Assembly (NCBI RefSeq): GCF_002874965.1
Contig: NZ_CP025624.1
Location: 2,976,001 to 3,040,000 of the forward strand
Direction of reading: 5' to 3'
Length of the DNA stretch: 64,000 nucleotides
Source of the DNA: Pseudomonas sp. NC02
GTDB lineage: Bacteria > Pseudomonadota > Gammaproteobacteria > Pseudomonadales > Pseudomonadaceae
Position numbers and translations under genes: made by a program. Below the pieces are notes generated by a model, which saw only the letters and a list, made by a program, of their open reading frames with translations, made no database searches and was not told the origin of the DNA. The stretch's first letter is position 1. Every line of letters begins with the position of its first letter. Positions 42,297 through 51,933 of the stretch are shown in pieces.

Positions 42297-45200
42297 TCAT
42301 TTCATGGTTTCGGGTTCCATTCTGCGCAGGAAACCGATCCGCGGATCTACGCCGTTGATGGCGTCTGCCAGGGAAAGGGGTTGCTTCGCCGCCGCTCGCG
42401 CCTCATCGGCGCCTACCAGCAAGTGCTGGTCAATCACGATGCTGGCAATGGCCAGGCTGCGTGGCGAGGTGAAGGTGTTGGGTACCACAGGGCCCGGCCC
42501 ATAGACGGCAGGCAGCTCGGCAAAACGTTGGGCAATGACCGTCGCGTGTTGCTGCCCGTTGGGAATGGTGCCGCGCGCGTACGCTGACCAATCGATCGGC
42601 AGCGGGCTGCCTTGGGTATTGCCGGTGCGCAGGGCCTGTTCGAATATTTGCAGGGTCAGGCCCGGTAATGGGGCAACCTTCAGTTGCTTTGGGAGAAATT
42701 CGTAGAAGCGCTTGTCGCCGGCGTACCTGCACAACACCAGCACCCCGAATCTCCCGATGCCCGATGTCTGCCCGCCAGCACTGGTGCGTGACGTTTGCAG
42801 GCGATGGAATTCCAGGCTGCCATATTCCATGCCTTTACGGCTAAGCAGGGGCAGTTGTGACATCCAATACACGATCGACTGTAGCAGCGCGGCGCGCACC
42901 GCCGTGTAGCGCTTCTCGAACTCGGCCGCGAAAGTGGAATGGATTGACCCCAACTCATCGAACCGTGACGCCATGCTGGCGAAATCAACGTCCTTGAGGG
43001 TCGAGCGCCATTGCGTTGTGCCTTTGGTCAGCTTGCCTGCCATGTGCAACTGAACCAGGGAAACGGCGGTATTGGCGGCGATATCCGGCTCCGAGCGGTT
43101 ACCAGGCCTGGCCTGCCATTGTATGACCATTCGCTCCAGATCGGTGCTACCGGCAAACACCCGCTGAAGATCCTGCAAGGCTATCTCATACAGGCTGGTA
43201 TGCCCGTTCTTCTTCAACTCGGAACTGATCTGCAACTGGTTGAGCTGCTCGTTCAACGCGGCAATGGCGCGATTCTTCTGCGTGGTACTGTGCCCATCAA
43301 CGTTTTTGGCCAGTACTCCGTTGGCCACGGCCCAGTCGACGATCGGCAGACTGCCTCGGCGAACCCGGCGGGAGGGCATGATGAAGTAGATCACCGCCAT
43401 GAAGTCGGTGAAGCGCATGGCCCGTGATGCACCCGGTGTTTCAGCTTCGATCAGGTCCACGTATTGCTTGAAATGTACCCAGGTATGGGAACTCATGTAC
43501 GACACCTCATCAGGGATGTCCCGCACCAGGAATTCCGGGGCGATGCCCGCCAGCAACAGGTGCGCGGCCATGGGTACGGCGCTGGTGCGCAGGACCTTGA
43601 ACTGGACCATGGCTTCTACGGCGTTACGGACTTCATGGAAGGTCAGGCCCCAGTTGTAGGAATCGGTCAGGTCATAGCCGGCGACAGTGGCCCGCTGCTT
43701 ACCAGCATTCGCGTCCAGGCTGAGAATCAGTGCGGCAAACAACAGTGCGTTTCTGCTGGCACGGGTGTTTGCAGCGCTGGCGTGTTCACCGTACCAGCCC
43801 ACGGTTTCCGATAGCCGCGCGGCCAGTGCCTGGGCCGGGGGCGATGCCAATAGTTGGTGCAGCAGCAGATCAGCCTCGGCGCGCACCTGGTCACGGTTTT
43901 TTTCGCCGACGATTGTTTCGCTCAGGTAGTCGAACAGTTTTACGTCCTGGTTGGGCAGGAAGGCGGCGACGGTCTGCAGCACCTGTTTGCGTTGCGCCGC
44001 CAGCAGTGGCATCACCTGCAATGCCCGCCAGTAGTTGCCGTGGCGTGGCTGTTTGGTTGTCGGGATGCGCAGGATGCGTGCCGTGGCATGGGCTTCGTCA
44101 CGGGTAGCCGGTAGCGCCATCTGGTAGAGGTTGAGTAACTGGCGCAAGCTGACCTGGCCATTGGTGCTGATGCGCCCGCCGGATTGGCGGGCCAGTTCCA
44201 ACAGGGGTTCGGCCATCGAGGTCAGGCTTGAAAGCGGTGTGTCCGCACGGGTGAGTACCTTGGGCGCATCGTCCAGCGCGTAACCACTGAGTTCGCCGTC
44301 CGCGTTCAGTACATACACCCGGGCAAGGTTGAATTGGCGGGTGGCGCTCACGCGTTGAAAGGCCGATTCCTGGCGCAAACCTGCGAGCAGTTGCGCCCCT
44401 TTGTCCACCAGCATGGCAAAGGGCGAGTCAGCCGCCAGGTTGAACGTCATGTCCAGGGTGCTAGTGAGCTGCGTATCGAGGGTGATCGACTTGAGTGCTG
44501 CTTGCATGGTGTAACGGTCATTGAGGACTGCGATATGGCGCATGTGTTTGCTGACGGCCACCAACGAGTGGGCGGCCGAGCTGACATAGGGAAACGTCGC
44601 TGCGCTGGTGGCGCGCAGTTGTTCTACCAGGACCTGAACGTCCCCTGCACTGGCAGGACGGGGTAGCCGATACGCCGTCATCAGCGCGGCCAGGCTGAGG
44701 CTGGCGTCCGGCAATATGTCGGTATGGGCGAGATTGGCCAGGCGCTCCAGCTCATCCCATTGCTGATTCAGCGCTGAGTTGTTGGAGCGATCCAGAGGTG
44801 AGGTATTGGCCTCGCGGCCGTCGGTCACGGCGATCACTACTTTTTGGTCGACGGAATAGCGGTAAGTGGGGGCAGCGCCTTGACTGGCAGGGTTGAGGCT
44901 CGCGAACTCTTCGCCCTGCGTCACGGCGTAAAGCAGCTGTGCCGCGTACTTTAAGGTGCTCGACAACATTGAGTCCGAGTCCAGCGTGCATCGTTGCAGG
45001 TAGAGCTGCAGCCAATCGAAAGGCGGGCTGCCGTTTGTACTTTGTTCCAGGAGCGTCTGCAGCGCATCGGCCAGTTGTTGGTAATCCCGCTGCTCCTCGG
45101 TCAAGCGCTTGCGCAGGGTGGATTTGAGCCGCCCGCTTTCATCGACACCGGGCAGCGTGTCGAGGGTATGGATCTCTTCGAGAATCACCTGAGCCTGCAA

Positions 45201-45740
45201 ATGATTGGTCGGTACCGGGTAGCCATAGAAGGGCAATACCAGGTTCAGAGGCAGTGTCCTCGAATGAGGTTCGACGAGGTTTTCCATGAATGGCAAGCCG
45301 GCGTTGACCGTATCGATAATCTGCACCACCTCCAGGATCGGATTCGCGACGCGCCACCAATCAGAGTCTTTGTCCAGGGTGAAGGTGTACGGTGTTTTGA
45401 CCGTGCCTTCCAGGATCGTGGCCTGCAGATCGCCGCCCCGAAACACCAGGCTCGCCAGTTCCAGGTCATGGCGTGAGGCCCACTCACGGAAGGCCGGGCG
45501 GCCGATGGCGTCACAGAAGAGCCGCACCCAGCGACCGAGCATGGTATTTTCCGGCACGCTGATCAAGATGGGTTCGGTTGCCGGGGTGGTGCCTTGGGCA
45601 ACCAGTCTGATCAAACCGGCGATCAGTTCGGCGATCAGCACTTGATCATCTTTGAGGCGCAATGCCTGGTGCTTGATCAGGTCCAGGGCGGAGGGAGAAA
45701 TATTCTTCAACAGGTGGGACAGAAAGGGTAAGTCATCCAT
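42297..45740 (-). CDS. Large protein of unknown function (1147 residues)
   Basis: No signal peptide or convincing membrane helix is seen, and I recognise no domain. Composition is ordinary, rich in Leu/Ala, with many predicted helices. Possible landmarks are DWLQLYLQRCTLDSD (about 235), TRRRVRRGSLPIVDW-like basic stretch (about 805), and RYAGDKRFYEFLPKQL near the C terminus. The size and style remind me of large toxin-like proteins of fluorescent pseudomonads, but that is only an impression. ATG 45740 is used; a GTG 10 codons upstream is in frame and neither start has a good ribosome site. It stands alone between the AraC gene and the iron-receptor gene. Confidence 0.7.
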   Translation of the reverse strand: MDDLPFLSHLLKNISPSALDLIKHQALRLKDDQVLIAELIAGLIRLVAQGTTPATEPILISVPENTMLGRWVRLFCDAIGRPAFREWASRHDLELASLVFRGGDLQATILEGTVKTPYTFTLDKDSDWWRVANPILEVVQIIDTVNAGLPFMENLVEPHSRTLPLNLVLPFYGYPVPTNHLQAQVILEEIHTLDTLPGVDESGRLKSTLRKRLTEEQRDYQQLADALQTLLEQSTNGSPPFDWLQLYLQRCTLDSDSMLSSTLKYAAQLLYAVTQGEEFASLNPASQGAAPTYRYSVDQKVVIAVTDGREANTSPLDRSNNSALNQQWDELERLANLAHTDILPDASLSLAALMTAYRLPRPASAGDVQVLVEQLRATSAATFPYVSSAAHSLVAVSKHMRHIAVLNDRYTMQAALKSITLDTQLTSTLDMTFNLAADSPFAMLVDKGAQLLAGLRQESAFQRVSATRQFNLARVYVLNADGELSGYALDDAPKVLTRADTPLSSLTSMAEPLLELARQSGGRISTNGQVSLRQLLNLYQMALPATRDEAHATARILRIPTTKQPRHGNYWRALQVMPLLAAQRKQVLQTVAAFLPNQDVKLFDYLSETIVGEKNRDQVRAEADLLLHQLLASPPAQALAARLSETVGWYGEHASAANTRASRNALLFAALILSLDANAGKQRATVAGYDLTDSYNWGLTFHEVRNAVEAMVQFKVLRTSAVPMAAHLLLAGIAPEFLVRDIPDEVSYMSSHTWVHFKQYVDLIEAETPGASRAMRFTDFMAVIYFIMPSRRVRRGSLPIVDWAVANGVLAKNVDGHSTTQKNRAIAALNEQLNQLQISSELKKNGHTSLYEIALQDLQRVFAGSTDLERMVIQWQARPGNRSEPDIAANTAVSLVQLHMAGKLTKGTTQWRSTLKDVDFASMASRFDELGSIHSTFAAEFEKRYTAVRAALLQSIVYWMSQLPLLSRKGMEYGSLEFHRLQTSRTSAGGQTSGIGRFGVLVLCRYAGDKRFYEFLPKQLKVAPLPGLTLQIFEQALRTGNTQGSPLPIDWSAYARGTIPNGQQHATVIAQRFAELPAVYGPGPVVPNTFTSPRSLAIASIVIDQHLLVGADEARAAAKQPLSLADAINGVDPRIGFLRRMEPETMK

Positions 45741-45856
45741 GGCGTTCAGGCTCTGTGCAAGGTCGCCCACGTGCTATGGGCGACCGGAGCCTGCATCGTC
45801 GGATGGGCCGGGCCAGAACAAAAGACGTACCTTCCTGACGGGGTGTAGCCCGAGTC

Positions 45857-45884
45857 GACTGCCGTTGCAAGCGCTACGGCAGTC
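45857..45884 (-). terminator. Possible terminator hairpin after the TonB receptor gene
   Basis: GACTGCCG (45857-45864) pairs with CGGCAGTC (45877-45884), and outer AGCCC/GGGCT bases extend the stem. It lies 12 bases past the receptor stop, but no T-run follows, so the assignment is weak. Confidence 0.35.
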
Positions 45885-45896
45885 TGGCGTTTGGGC

Positions 45897-48365
45897 TCAA
45901 AAATCCCAGCGGGTCGCCAATTGCAGGCTGCGCGGCTCGCCGTAGAAGCCGGTACCGAAGTTGCCCAGGCCGGTGTAGTACTTTTTGTCGAACAGGTTTT
46001 TCACGTTCAACGTGGTGCTCAGGTGCTCGTTGAAGCGGTAGCGCGCCATGACGTCCACCAGGAAGTAGCTGTTCTGGGTAATGCGTGAGTTGTGGCCGAA
46101 ATTCACCGAGTCGTTGGGATCGGGCTGGAACACATTGCCGAAGAACTCGCTCTGCCAATTCACGCCGCCGCCCACGGTCAGGTTCTCCAGGGCGCCGGGC
46201 AGGCGATAGGTGTTGAACAACCGCACCACTTGCTGGGGCGTGGTGGTTTGCAGCACGGAGCCGTAGACGTAATCGCCGTTGGCGTCACGGCTGTGCTGGT
46301 AGGTGTAGCCTGCCGAGACGTTCCAGCCGTCCAGCACTTCACCGGCCAGTTCGACTTCAAAGCCCTTGGTGGTGGCGCCGGCAATCGGGCGATACACCGA
46401 GTCGGTCTCAAACCCGGAAACGTACTGCGCAACGTTGTCCTGTTCGATGCGGAATGCGGCGAAGCTGGCGTTCAGGCGGCCGTCGAAAAATGCTGCCTTG
46501 AGCCCGGCTTCGTAGGTGTCGCCTTCAATCGGATCAAGCAACTTGCGGTCGGCGTCCTTGCTGTTTTGCGGTTTGTAGATCTTTGTGTAGCTGGTGTACA
46601 CCGACCAGATGTCATTCAGGTCGTAGACGATACCGGCATAGGGCGTGACGACGCCGGTCTGGCGGTATGTGAAACGGTTGTCGGCCTTGGTCGGGTCGTA
46701 GAAGTCGGTGTTGTCGGTGCCGCTGAAGTTGCTGACGCGGGTACCCAGGATCACCGACAGGTCATCGGTGGGTCTCAAACGCGTGGCCAGGTACGCGCCG
46801 GTCTGGCGTTGCACGATGTCGTTCTGGCCGCTGCGGGGAATGTCAGGCTTCGGGTATTCGCCGCGCCAGTCGTAAATGCTGCCGCCCACGGGCGGGTAGA
46901 TCGAGCCGTACACCGGCACGTCCTGCTTCGAGCGGGTGGCCATGAAACCCATGATCAATTCATGCTCGCGCCCGAACAGGCTGAAGGGGCCATTGAGGTT
47001 GATGTCCAGGGTGTTTTGCACCTGGTCACCCTTGTATTTGCCCATGAACATGTACATCCCGTCGCCCGTGACCGGGTCCGGGTTGCCGCCGCTGGCGGAG
47101 GCGAGCAGGGTATCGTGCTGGCTGCGCTTGCGGTCAAGGCTGACTTTCAGCGACCAGTCGTTCGCGAGCTTTTGTTGCACCGAGGCAAACAGGGTCTGGT
47201 TCTGGAAGTCGCGGCGGCTCCAGTCGGCGGCCGGGTTGAAGGACCGCGAGAAGTCGGTGCGTGAACCGTTGCTGAAGTACATCGGGAAGCCGGTCCAGCT
47301 GGCGCCACGGGAGCGGGTGTCCTGCTGGTCGATGCCGAAGGTCAGCAGGGTGTCCGGCGTCAGGTCGGCTTCGAGGATGCCGTAGGCGATATCCTTGGTG
47401 TTCTGGTAGTGGTCCAGGTACGACTGGCGATCCTGATACACGCCGACGAAGCGCCCGCGCACGTTGCCGGAGTCGGTCAAAGGCCCGGAAATATCGCCTT
47501 CGGTGCGGTAGTTGTCCCACGAGCCGAAGGTCTGCGTGACCGACGCCTTGAAGTCCCGGGTGGGCTTTTTGCGAATCAGGTTGACCGTGGCCGAAGGATC
47601 GCCGGAGCCGGACATCAGGCCGGCTGAGCCCTTGATGATTTCCAGGCGGTCATACACCGCCATGTCGGTGCTGGTGGTGCCGTAGTCATACACGCCGTCG
47701 TAGGTGGAGTTGACCCCGTCGTACTGGAAGTTGGTGATCGGCAGGCCGCGGCTGGAAAACTCCCAGCGTTCGCTGTCGTAATTCTGCACGCTCACACCGG
47801 GCGCACGGCGCAGGGTGTCGGCGATGCTGGTAGAGCCTTGGTCGTCCATTTGTTGGCGGGTGATCACTGTTACCGACTGCGGCGTCTCGCGCATCGACAG
47901 CGCCAGGCCGGTGGCCGAAGCCATGGCGCCGGTGGTGTAGGAGTGCGTATCTTCGGTGGTGGCGCCCAGGCCTTCGCCGGAGATGGTGGTGGCGCCCAGT
48001 TCCAGGGCGCCGGTGTTGGCCGGGACCAACTCCAGCACGTAGCCGTTGTTGCCCTGGGGCACGGCCTGCAAGCCGCTGCCTTGCAACAGCCGTTGCAAAC
48101 CGCTGGCCGGGGTGTAGCTGCCGTTGAGGCCCGGGCTGGTTTTGCCGCTGGCCAGGCTGTTGTGGCCGGCGAAAAAGATCCCGGACTGCTCGGCGAAGCT
48201 GTTCAGCACGTTGACCAACGAACCCGCGGCGATGGTGTAGTGGCGGGCCGTTTCCTGAGTCGACGGCGACTCGGCGGCTTGCGCGTCGAGCGCGCCCAGG
48301 CACAACAGGGTAGCAGTAACGGCCAGCGCCAGCGGGCGCAAAGTGAAGCGAACGGGTTGCGACAT
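45897..48365 (-). CDS. TonB-dependent siderophore receptor with signalling (STN) domain
   Basis: This 822-residue protein has a signal peptide (residues 1-31, ending AQAAE). An STN secretin/TonB short domain follows at about 40-110 (YTIAAGSLVNVLNSFAEQSGIFFAG). Then come a plug (RETPQSVTVITRQQMDDQGSTSIADTLRRAPGVSV) and a beta-barrel ending ATRWDF, with the terminal Phe expected for outer-membrane barrels. The sequence style is that of ferric hydroxamate/pyoverdine receptors. The STN domain links ligand binding to the FecR/FecI pair encoded upstream. ATG 48365 has GGGA 7-8 bases upstream; the ATG two codons earlier is too close to it. Confidence 0.93.
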   Translation of the reverse strand: MSQPVRFTLRPLALAVTATLLCLGALDAQAAESPSTQETARHYTIAAGSLVNVLNSFAEQSGIFFAGHNSLASGKTSPGLNGSYTPASGLQRLLQGSGLQAVPQGNNGYVLELVPANTGALELGATTISGEGLGATTEDTHSYTTGAMASATGLALSMRETPQSVTVITRQQMDDQGSTSIADTLRRAPGVSVQNYDSERWEFSSRGLPITNFQYDGVNSTYDGVYDYGTTSTDMAVYDRLEIIKGSAGLMSGSGDPSATVNLIRKKPTRDFKASVTQTFGSWDNYRTEGDISGPLTDSGNVRGRFVGVYQDRQSYLDHYQNTKDIAYGILEADLTPDTLLTFGIDQQDTRSRGASWTGFPMYFSNGSRTDFSRSFNPAADWSRRDFQNQTLFASVQQKLANDWSLKVSLDRKRSQHDTLLASASGGNPDPVTGDGMYMFMGKYKGDQVQNTLDINLNGPFSLFGREHELIMGFMATRSKQDVPVYGSIYPPVGGSIYDWRGEYPKPDIPRSGQNDIVQRQTGAYLATRLRPTDDLSVILGTRVSNFSGTDNTDFYDPTKADNRFTYRQTGVVTPYAGIVYDLNDIWSVYTSYTKIYKPQNSKDADRKLLDPIEGDTYEAGLKAAFFDGRLNASFAAFRIEQDNVAQYVSGFETDSVYRPIAGATTKGFEVELAGEVLDGWNVSAGYTYQHSRDANGDYVYGSVLQTTTPQQVVRLFNTYRLPGALENLTVGGGVNWQSEFFGNVFQPDPNDSVNFGHNSRITQNSYFLVDVMARYRFNEHLSTTLNVKNLFDKKYYTGLGNFGTGFYGEPRSLQLATRWDF

Positions 48366-48461
48366 GAACATTCCCTTTGGATCAAATCGATCGGCGAATT
48401 GAAAGCATCTGCAGGGTTTACCGAACGAGTTTTGGAAAAGGGAACTGACGGCTGAAAGTTT

Positions 48462-49421
48462 TTATGTGCCTGGGTGTTTGGGCCTGACCGTGACCCACCA
48501 CGGCATGAGCGTGTCGACCTGAATCGGCAGCGCGGCCTGTAGCAGGCGCAGTGCGTGGTCGCTGTCTTTGAGGGGGAACGAACCCATTACCGGCAATTGC
48601 GCCACGGCTGGATCACAGCCCAGGTGGCCGGGGCGAAAACGATTGAGTTCGGCGACCAGTTGGCCAAGCGGCAGGTTGTCGGCCAGCAGTACGCCACGGC
48701 TCCAGGCCTCACGGGTGGCGGATGCGGGTGAATGGAGATTGAACCCATCGCGGGTGAAGGCCACTTGTTGCCCGGCCTCGATGATTCGTTGTTGCCGGCT
48801 GGCGGCGGTGCGCACTTCGACCCGACCTTCAAACACATTGAGCACGGTGCTGTCGCCGTCCTGCAACACGCTGAAGCGGGTGCCCAGGGCGCGCAGGCGG
48901 CCCTGTTGGGTCTCCACCAGGAACGGGCGGTTCGGGTCCTTGGCGGTCTCGATCAGCACTTCGCCGAAACGCAGGTGCAGCAAGCGCTGGACCCGGTCAA
49001 AACGTACATCCAGGGCGCTCAAGGCGTTCAACCACAGGCGACTGCCATCGTCCAGCAGCGCTTCGCGGGTTTCACCGCCGGCGGTTGCGTAATCCGCACT
49101 CCAGCCTCCCACCAACCGGGGCAGGGCGGTGTTGCGCCAGGTGCCCCAGGCCAGCGTTGAACCGGCACACAGCACCAGCAGGGTCTTGAGCGTCTGGCGC
49201 CGAGAGCTGCGCAACGCACGGCTGGCGCTGTGGGATTGCTCGGCCAACGGCGCAAAGCGTTGGCTGACCCGTTCTACATAGCCCCAGGCGGCCTGGTGTT
49301 CCGGACTTTGCCCGAGCCATGCCTGCCAGTGCTGGGCAGCCTCTGGCTGATCCTGCAGGCGTACGTACCATTGGGCCGCTTGCTCAAGGCTGGCATGGCT
49401 GAGCTTTCCGGGGCTGTTCAC
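48462..49421 (-). CDS. FecR family anti-sigma / signal transduction protein
   Basis: This 319-residue protein has an N-terminal cytoplasmic anti-sigma part (LEQAAQWYVRLQDQPEAAQHW, DUF4880 style) and one membrane segment (about 93-110, LLVLCAGSTLAWG). The periplasmic FecR domain follows (GGETREALLDDGSRLWLNALSALDV, RFSVLQDGDSTVLNVFEGRVEV). It relays siderophore-receptor occupancy to the sigma factor. It starts with GTG overlapping the sigma stop by four bases, the usual FecI-FecR coupling. Confidence 0.92.
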   Translation of the reverse strand: MNSPGKLSHASLEQAAQWYVRLQDQPEAAQHWQAWLGQSPEHQAAWGYVERVSQRFAPLAEQSHSASRALRSSRRQTLKTLLVLCAGSTLAWGTWRNTALPRLVGGWSADYATAGGETREALLDDGSRLWLNALSALDVRFDRVQRLLHLRFGEVLIETAKDPNRPFLVETQQGRLRALGTRFSVLQDGDSTVLNVFEGRVEVRTAASRQQRIIEAGQQVAFTRDGFNLHSPASATREAWSRGVLLADNLPLGQLVAELNRFRPGHLGCDPAVAQLPVMGSFPLKDSDHALRLLQAALPIQVDTLMPWWVTVRPKHPGT

Positions 49422-49948
49422 TCCACGAGCATCCCGTCCAGTTCGGCTTCCAGCACCGCACAATGCAGCAGCGCCTGGGCCAGGTATTTTTTCACCATCC
49501 GTTCGCCTACCCCGAGCTGTTCGCCGATCTGCTTGTAGGGCGTACCGTGCAACTGCGCCAGCAGGAACGCTTCGCGCACCTTGTGGGGCAGCCGCGCGAG
49601 CATGGCGTCCACTTCGTACAGGGTTTCGACAATGATTGCCCGCTGCTCCGGCGACGGTTGCAGGGCTTGGGGCCGGTCCGCGAGGCTTTGCAGCCACGCT
49701 TGTTCCAGTTGGCGCCGGCGCCAGTGATCAATGCACAACCCCCGGGCGATGGTGGCCAGGTAGGAGCGCTCCCGCGTCTCATCGGCGTCGGCCGGCGGGC
49801 GCTTGAGTACCCGGATGAAGGTGTCATGGGCCAGGTCCGCCGCATCCCAGCGATTGCTCAGGCGCCGGCGCAGCAGCCCCAGCAGCCAGGAATGGTGATT
49901 GCCGTAGAGGTCGCTGAACGAGGTGGACGGGGTCGACACAGTATCCAT
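49418..49948 (-). CDS. FecI-type extracytoplasmic-function sigma factor
   Basis: This 176-residue protein has sigma region 2 (DLYGNHHSWLLGLLRRRLSNRWDAADLAHDTFIRVL, then YLATIARGLCIDHWRRRQLE). Region 4 follows (LPHKVREAFLLAQLHGTPYKQIGEQLGVGERMVKKYLAQAL). It belongs to the iron-starvation group that directs transcription of a cognate TonB receptor. A Fur box lies about 65 bases upstream. It heads the operon sigma-FecR-receptor. Confidence 0.94.
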   Translation of the reverse strand: MDTVSTPSTSFSDLYGNHHSWLLGLLRRRLSNRWDAADLAHDTFIRVLKRPPADADETRERSYLATIARGLCIDHWRRRQLEQAWLQSLADRPQALQPSPEQRAIIVETLYEVDAMLARLPHKVREAFLLAQLHGTPYKQIGEQLGVGERMVKKYLAQALLHCAVLEAELDGMLVE

Positions 49949-50012
49949 GTGGCGCAGAAGCCTTGGCGTAAATAAGAATTGGTCGCGATTAAACCAAAGG
50001 GCCGGGCACGGC

Positions 50013-50031
50013 GCAAATGATATTGGTTTGC
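50013..50031. promoter_or_regulatory. Fur box (GCAAATGATATTGGTTTGC)
   Basis: The 19-base site matches 12 of 19 positions of the GATAATGATAATCATTATC consensus and is itself an inverted repeat (GCAAA/TTTGC). It is placed about 65 bases before the sigma-factor ATG, which fits iron repression of the whole signalling operon. Confidence 0.65.
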
Positions 50032-50044
50032 TTTTGCGGCGCTG

Positions 50045-50956
50045 TCAGCGCCCACGCTTCTCGGCAATCCATGCGGTGGCCAGGTCGATAAAGGCCCGCA
50101 GTTTCGGTTGGCTCTGGGTTCGGGCGGGGAAATACAGGTACAGCCCGCTGCTTGGCGGTACGAAAGATTGCAGCACGGGCTCCAGTGCGCCTGAAGCCAG
50201 GTCCTCCATGACCTCGAAATCACTCACGTACGCCAGGCCCTGGCCGGCCCGCGCGGCGGCGATCATCAGGTTGCGGTCATTGACGATCAACCCGCCTTGA
50301 ACGCCGACCGTAAATTCCCGGCCCGCCCGCTCGAATTCCCAGCGGTGTGCCATGCCCGAGGTCAGGAAGCGATAACCGATGGTTTGATGGGCCGTGAGCG
50401 CTTCCGGCGTTGTCGGCTTGCCGGCCTTGGCAAAGTAGGCGGGAGAGCCCACCACCGACCAGTTCAGGTCCGGGGTCAGGCGCACGGCAACCATGTCTTT
50501 GTCGATGGATTCCCCCAGGCGAATACCGGCGTCGAAGCCCTCGGTGACCAGGTCCACCGTGGCATCGTCGAGGGAAATATCCAGTACCACATCGGGAAAG
50601 GCCTCGCGAAAACGCGGGATCAACGGCTCGATCAGCAACTTGCCCGACAACCTTGGCACCGTCAGCCGCAGGGTGCCCATGGGCCGGTCGCGGTAGCCAC
50701 TGAGGGCCGCCAGCGCTTCGTCAATCTCCCCGGCGGCGGGGCGCAGGCGGCTGTAAAGCGTCATGCCGGCCTCGGTCAACGCTACCCGGCGCGTGGTGCG
50801 CTGGAACAGCACCACACCCGTGCGCTTCTCCAGGGTTTTCACCGCATGGCTGACCGCCGTCGGTGTTACGCCGAGGCGTGCAGCGGCCTGGGTGAAGCTC
50901 TTCAGTTCGGCCACGGCGAGAAATTCGGTCAAGCCATTGAAGGGATCAAGGTTCAT
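50045..50956 (-). CDS. LysR family transcriptional regulator
   Basis: This 303-residue protein has a LysR HTH (NGLTEFLAVAELKSFTQAAARLG, then VSHAVKTLEKRTGVVLFQRTTR) and a CrgA-type effector domain (LVTEGFDAGIRLGESI). The start at 50956 puts the HTH first. It is divergent from an SDR gene; a TGAAA-N5-TTTCA inverted repeat in the spacer is a likely site. Confidence 0.9.
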   Translation of the reverse strand: MNLDPFNGLTEFLAVAELKSFTQAAARLGVTPTAVSHAVKTLEKRTGVVLFQRTTRRVALTEAGMTLYSRLRPAAGEIDEALAALSGYRDRPMGTLRLTVPRLSGKLLIEPLIPRFREAFPDVVLDISLDDATVDLVTEGFDAGIRLGESIDKDMVAVRLTPDLNWSVVGSPAYFAKAGKPTTPEALTAHQTIGYRFLTSGMAHRWEFERAGREFTVGVQGGLIVNDRNLMIAAARAGQGLAYVSDFEVMEDLASGALEPVLQSFVPPSSGLYLYFPARTQSQPKLRAFIDLATAWIAEKRGR

Positions 50957-50969
50957 CGGTCAGCCATTA

Positions 50970-50984
50970 TGAAATTCTGTTTCA
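50970..50984. promoter_or_regulatory. LysR-type inverted repeat (TGAAA-TTCTG-TTTCA)
   Basis: Five-base inverted arms with a five-base centre give the T-N11-A style spacing common in LysR sites. It lies 14 bases before the LysR start and 83 bases before the divergent SDR start. Confidence 0.5.
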
Positions 50985-51066
50985 GAGTGCTTGTAGCACG
51001 AGACGGTTTTTCAGGCTAATGCCTCAGCGTACCGTGGCTTCACATTCACTCCATCAGGTACGGATC

Positions 51067-51912
51067 ATGACAACGGCACATTCCTTCAAGCGTGTTTGGC
51101 TGGTAACCGGGGCTTCCCGGGGCATCGGCGCGAAAATCGTCGCGGCAGCACTGGCCCACGGTGATGCGGTGGTGGCCACGGCCCGCAACGCCCATACCGT
51201 CACCGAACGCTTCGGTGAGCAACCCGGGCTGCTGGCGGTGCAACTGGACGTGACCGACGAATCCCAGGCTGCCGACGTTGCCCGTGCCGCCATTGAGCAC
51301 TTCGGGCGCATTGATGTGTTGGTCAACAATGCCGGTTTTGGCCTGCTGGGCGCGGTGGAGGAGGCGTCTGCCGATGAGGTTCGCCGCTTGTATGAAACCA
51401 ATGTGTTCGGGCTGCTCAATGTCACTCGCGGTGTATTGCCGTTCATGCGCCAGGCGCGCAGCGGGCATGTGATCAATATTTCGTCGGTGGGCGGTTTCCG
51501 TTCCGGGGCGGGGTTCGGCACGTACTGCTCGACCAAGTTTGCCGTTGAAGGGTTGAGCGAGGCGCTGCACGCAGAGCTGGCACCCTTGGGCGTCAAGGTG
51601 ACGGTGGTGGAGCCGGGCTATTTCCGTACCGACTTCCTGGATGGCAACTCCCTGGTGGAGTCGCCCTTGATCATCGACGATTACGCCGCCACGTCCGGCG
51701 AGGTGCGCAAGCTGGCCAAGGTCTACAACCAGCAGCAACCGGGTAACCCGGAGCTGCTGGCAGTGGCCATGATCAAGCTGGTGGAAGCGCCGCATCCGCC
51801 GATGCGCCTGGCCCTGGGTACCGACACGTTGCAGGCGATCGAGGACAAGCTGGCCTACGTCAAGGAAGAGACCGCCGCCTGGCGTGAACTGTCGGCCTCA
51901 ACCGATTTCTGA
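51067..51912 (+). CDS. SDR family NAD(P)-dependent oxidoreductase
   Basis: This 281-residue classical SDR has TGASRGIG (residues 14-21), NNAGFG, a catalytic Ser in INISSVGGF, and Tyr-x3-Lys in YCSTKFAVEG. The length and the VVEPGYFRTDFL segment fit the group annotated as oxidoreductase/retinol-type SDRs often paired with LysR. AGGT lies about 8 bases before ATG 51067. It is convergent with the ABC transporter operon. The substrate is unknown. Confidence 0.9.
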   Translation: MTTAHSFKRVWLVTGASRGIGAKIVAAALAHGDAVVATARNAHTVTERFGEQPGLLAVQLDVTDESQAADVARAAIEHFGRIDVLVNNAGFGLLGAVEEASADEVRRLYETNVFGLLNVTRGVLPFMRQARSGHVINISSVGGFRSGAGFGTYCSTKFAVEGLSEALHAELAPLGVKVTVVEPGYFRTDFLDGNSLVESPLIIDDYAATSGEVRKLAKVYNQQQPGNPELLAVAMIKLVEAPHPPMRLALGTDTLQAIEDKLAYVKEETAAWRELSASTDF

Positions 51913-51933
51913 CACCCAATGGCGTAGCAGCTG

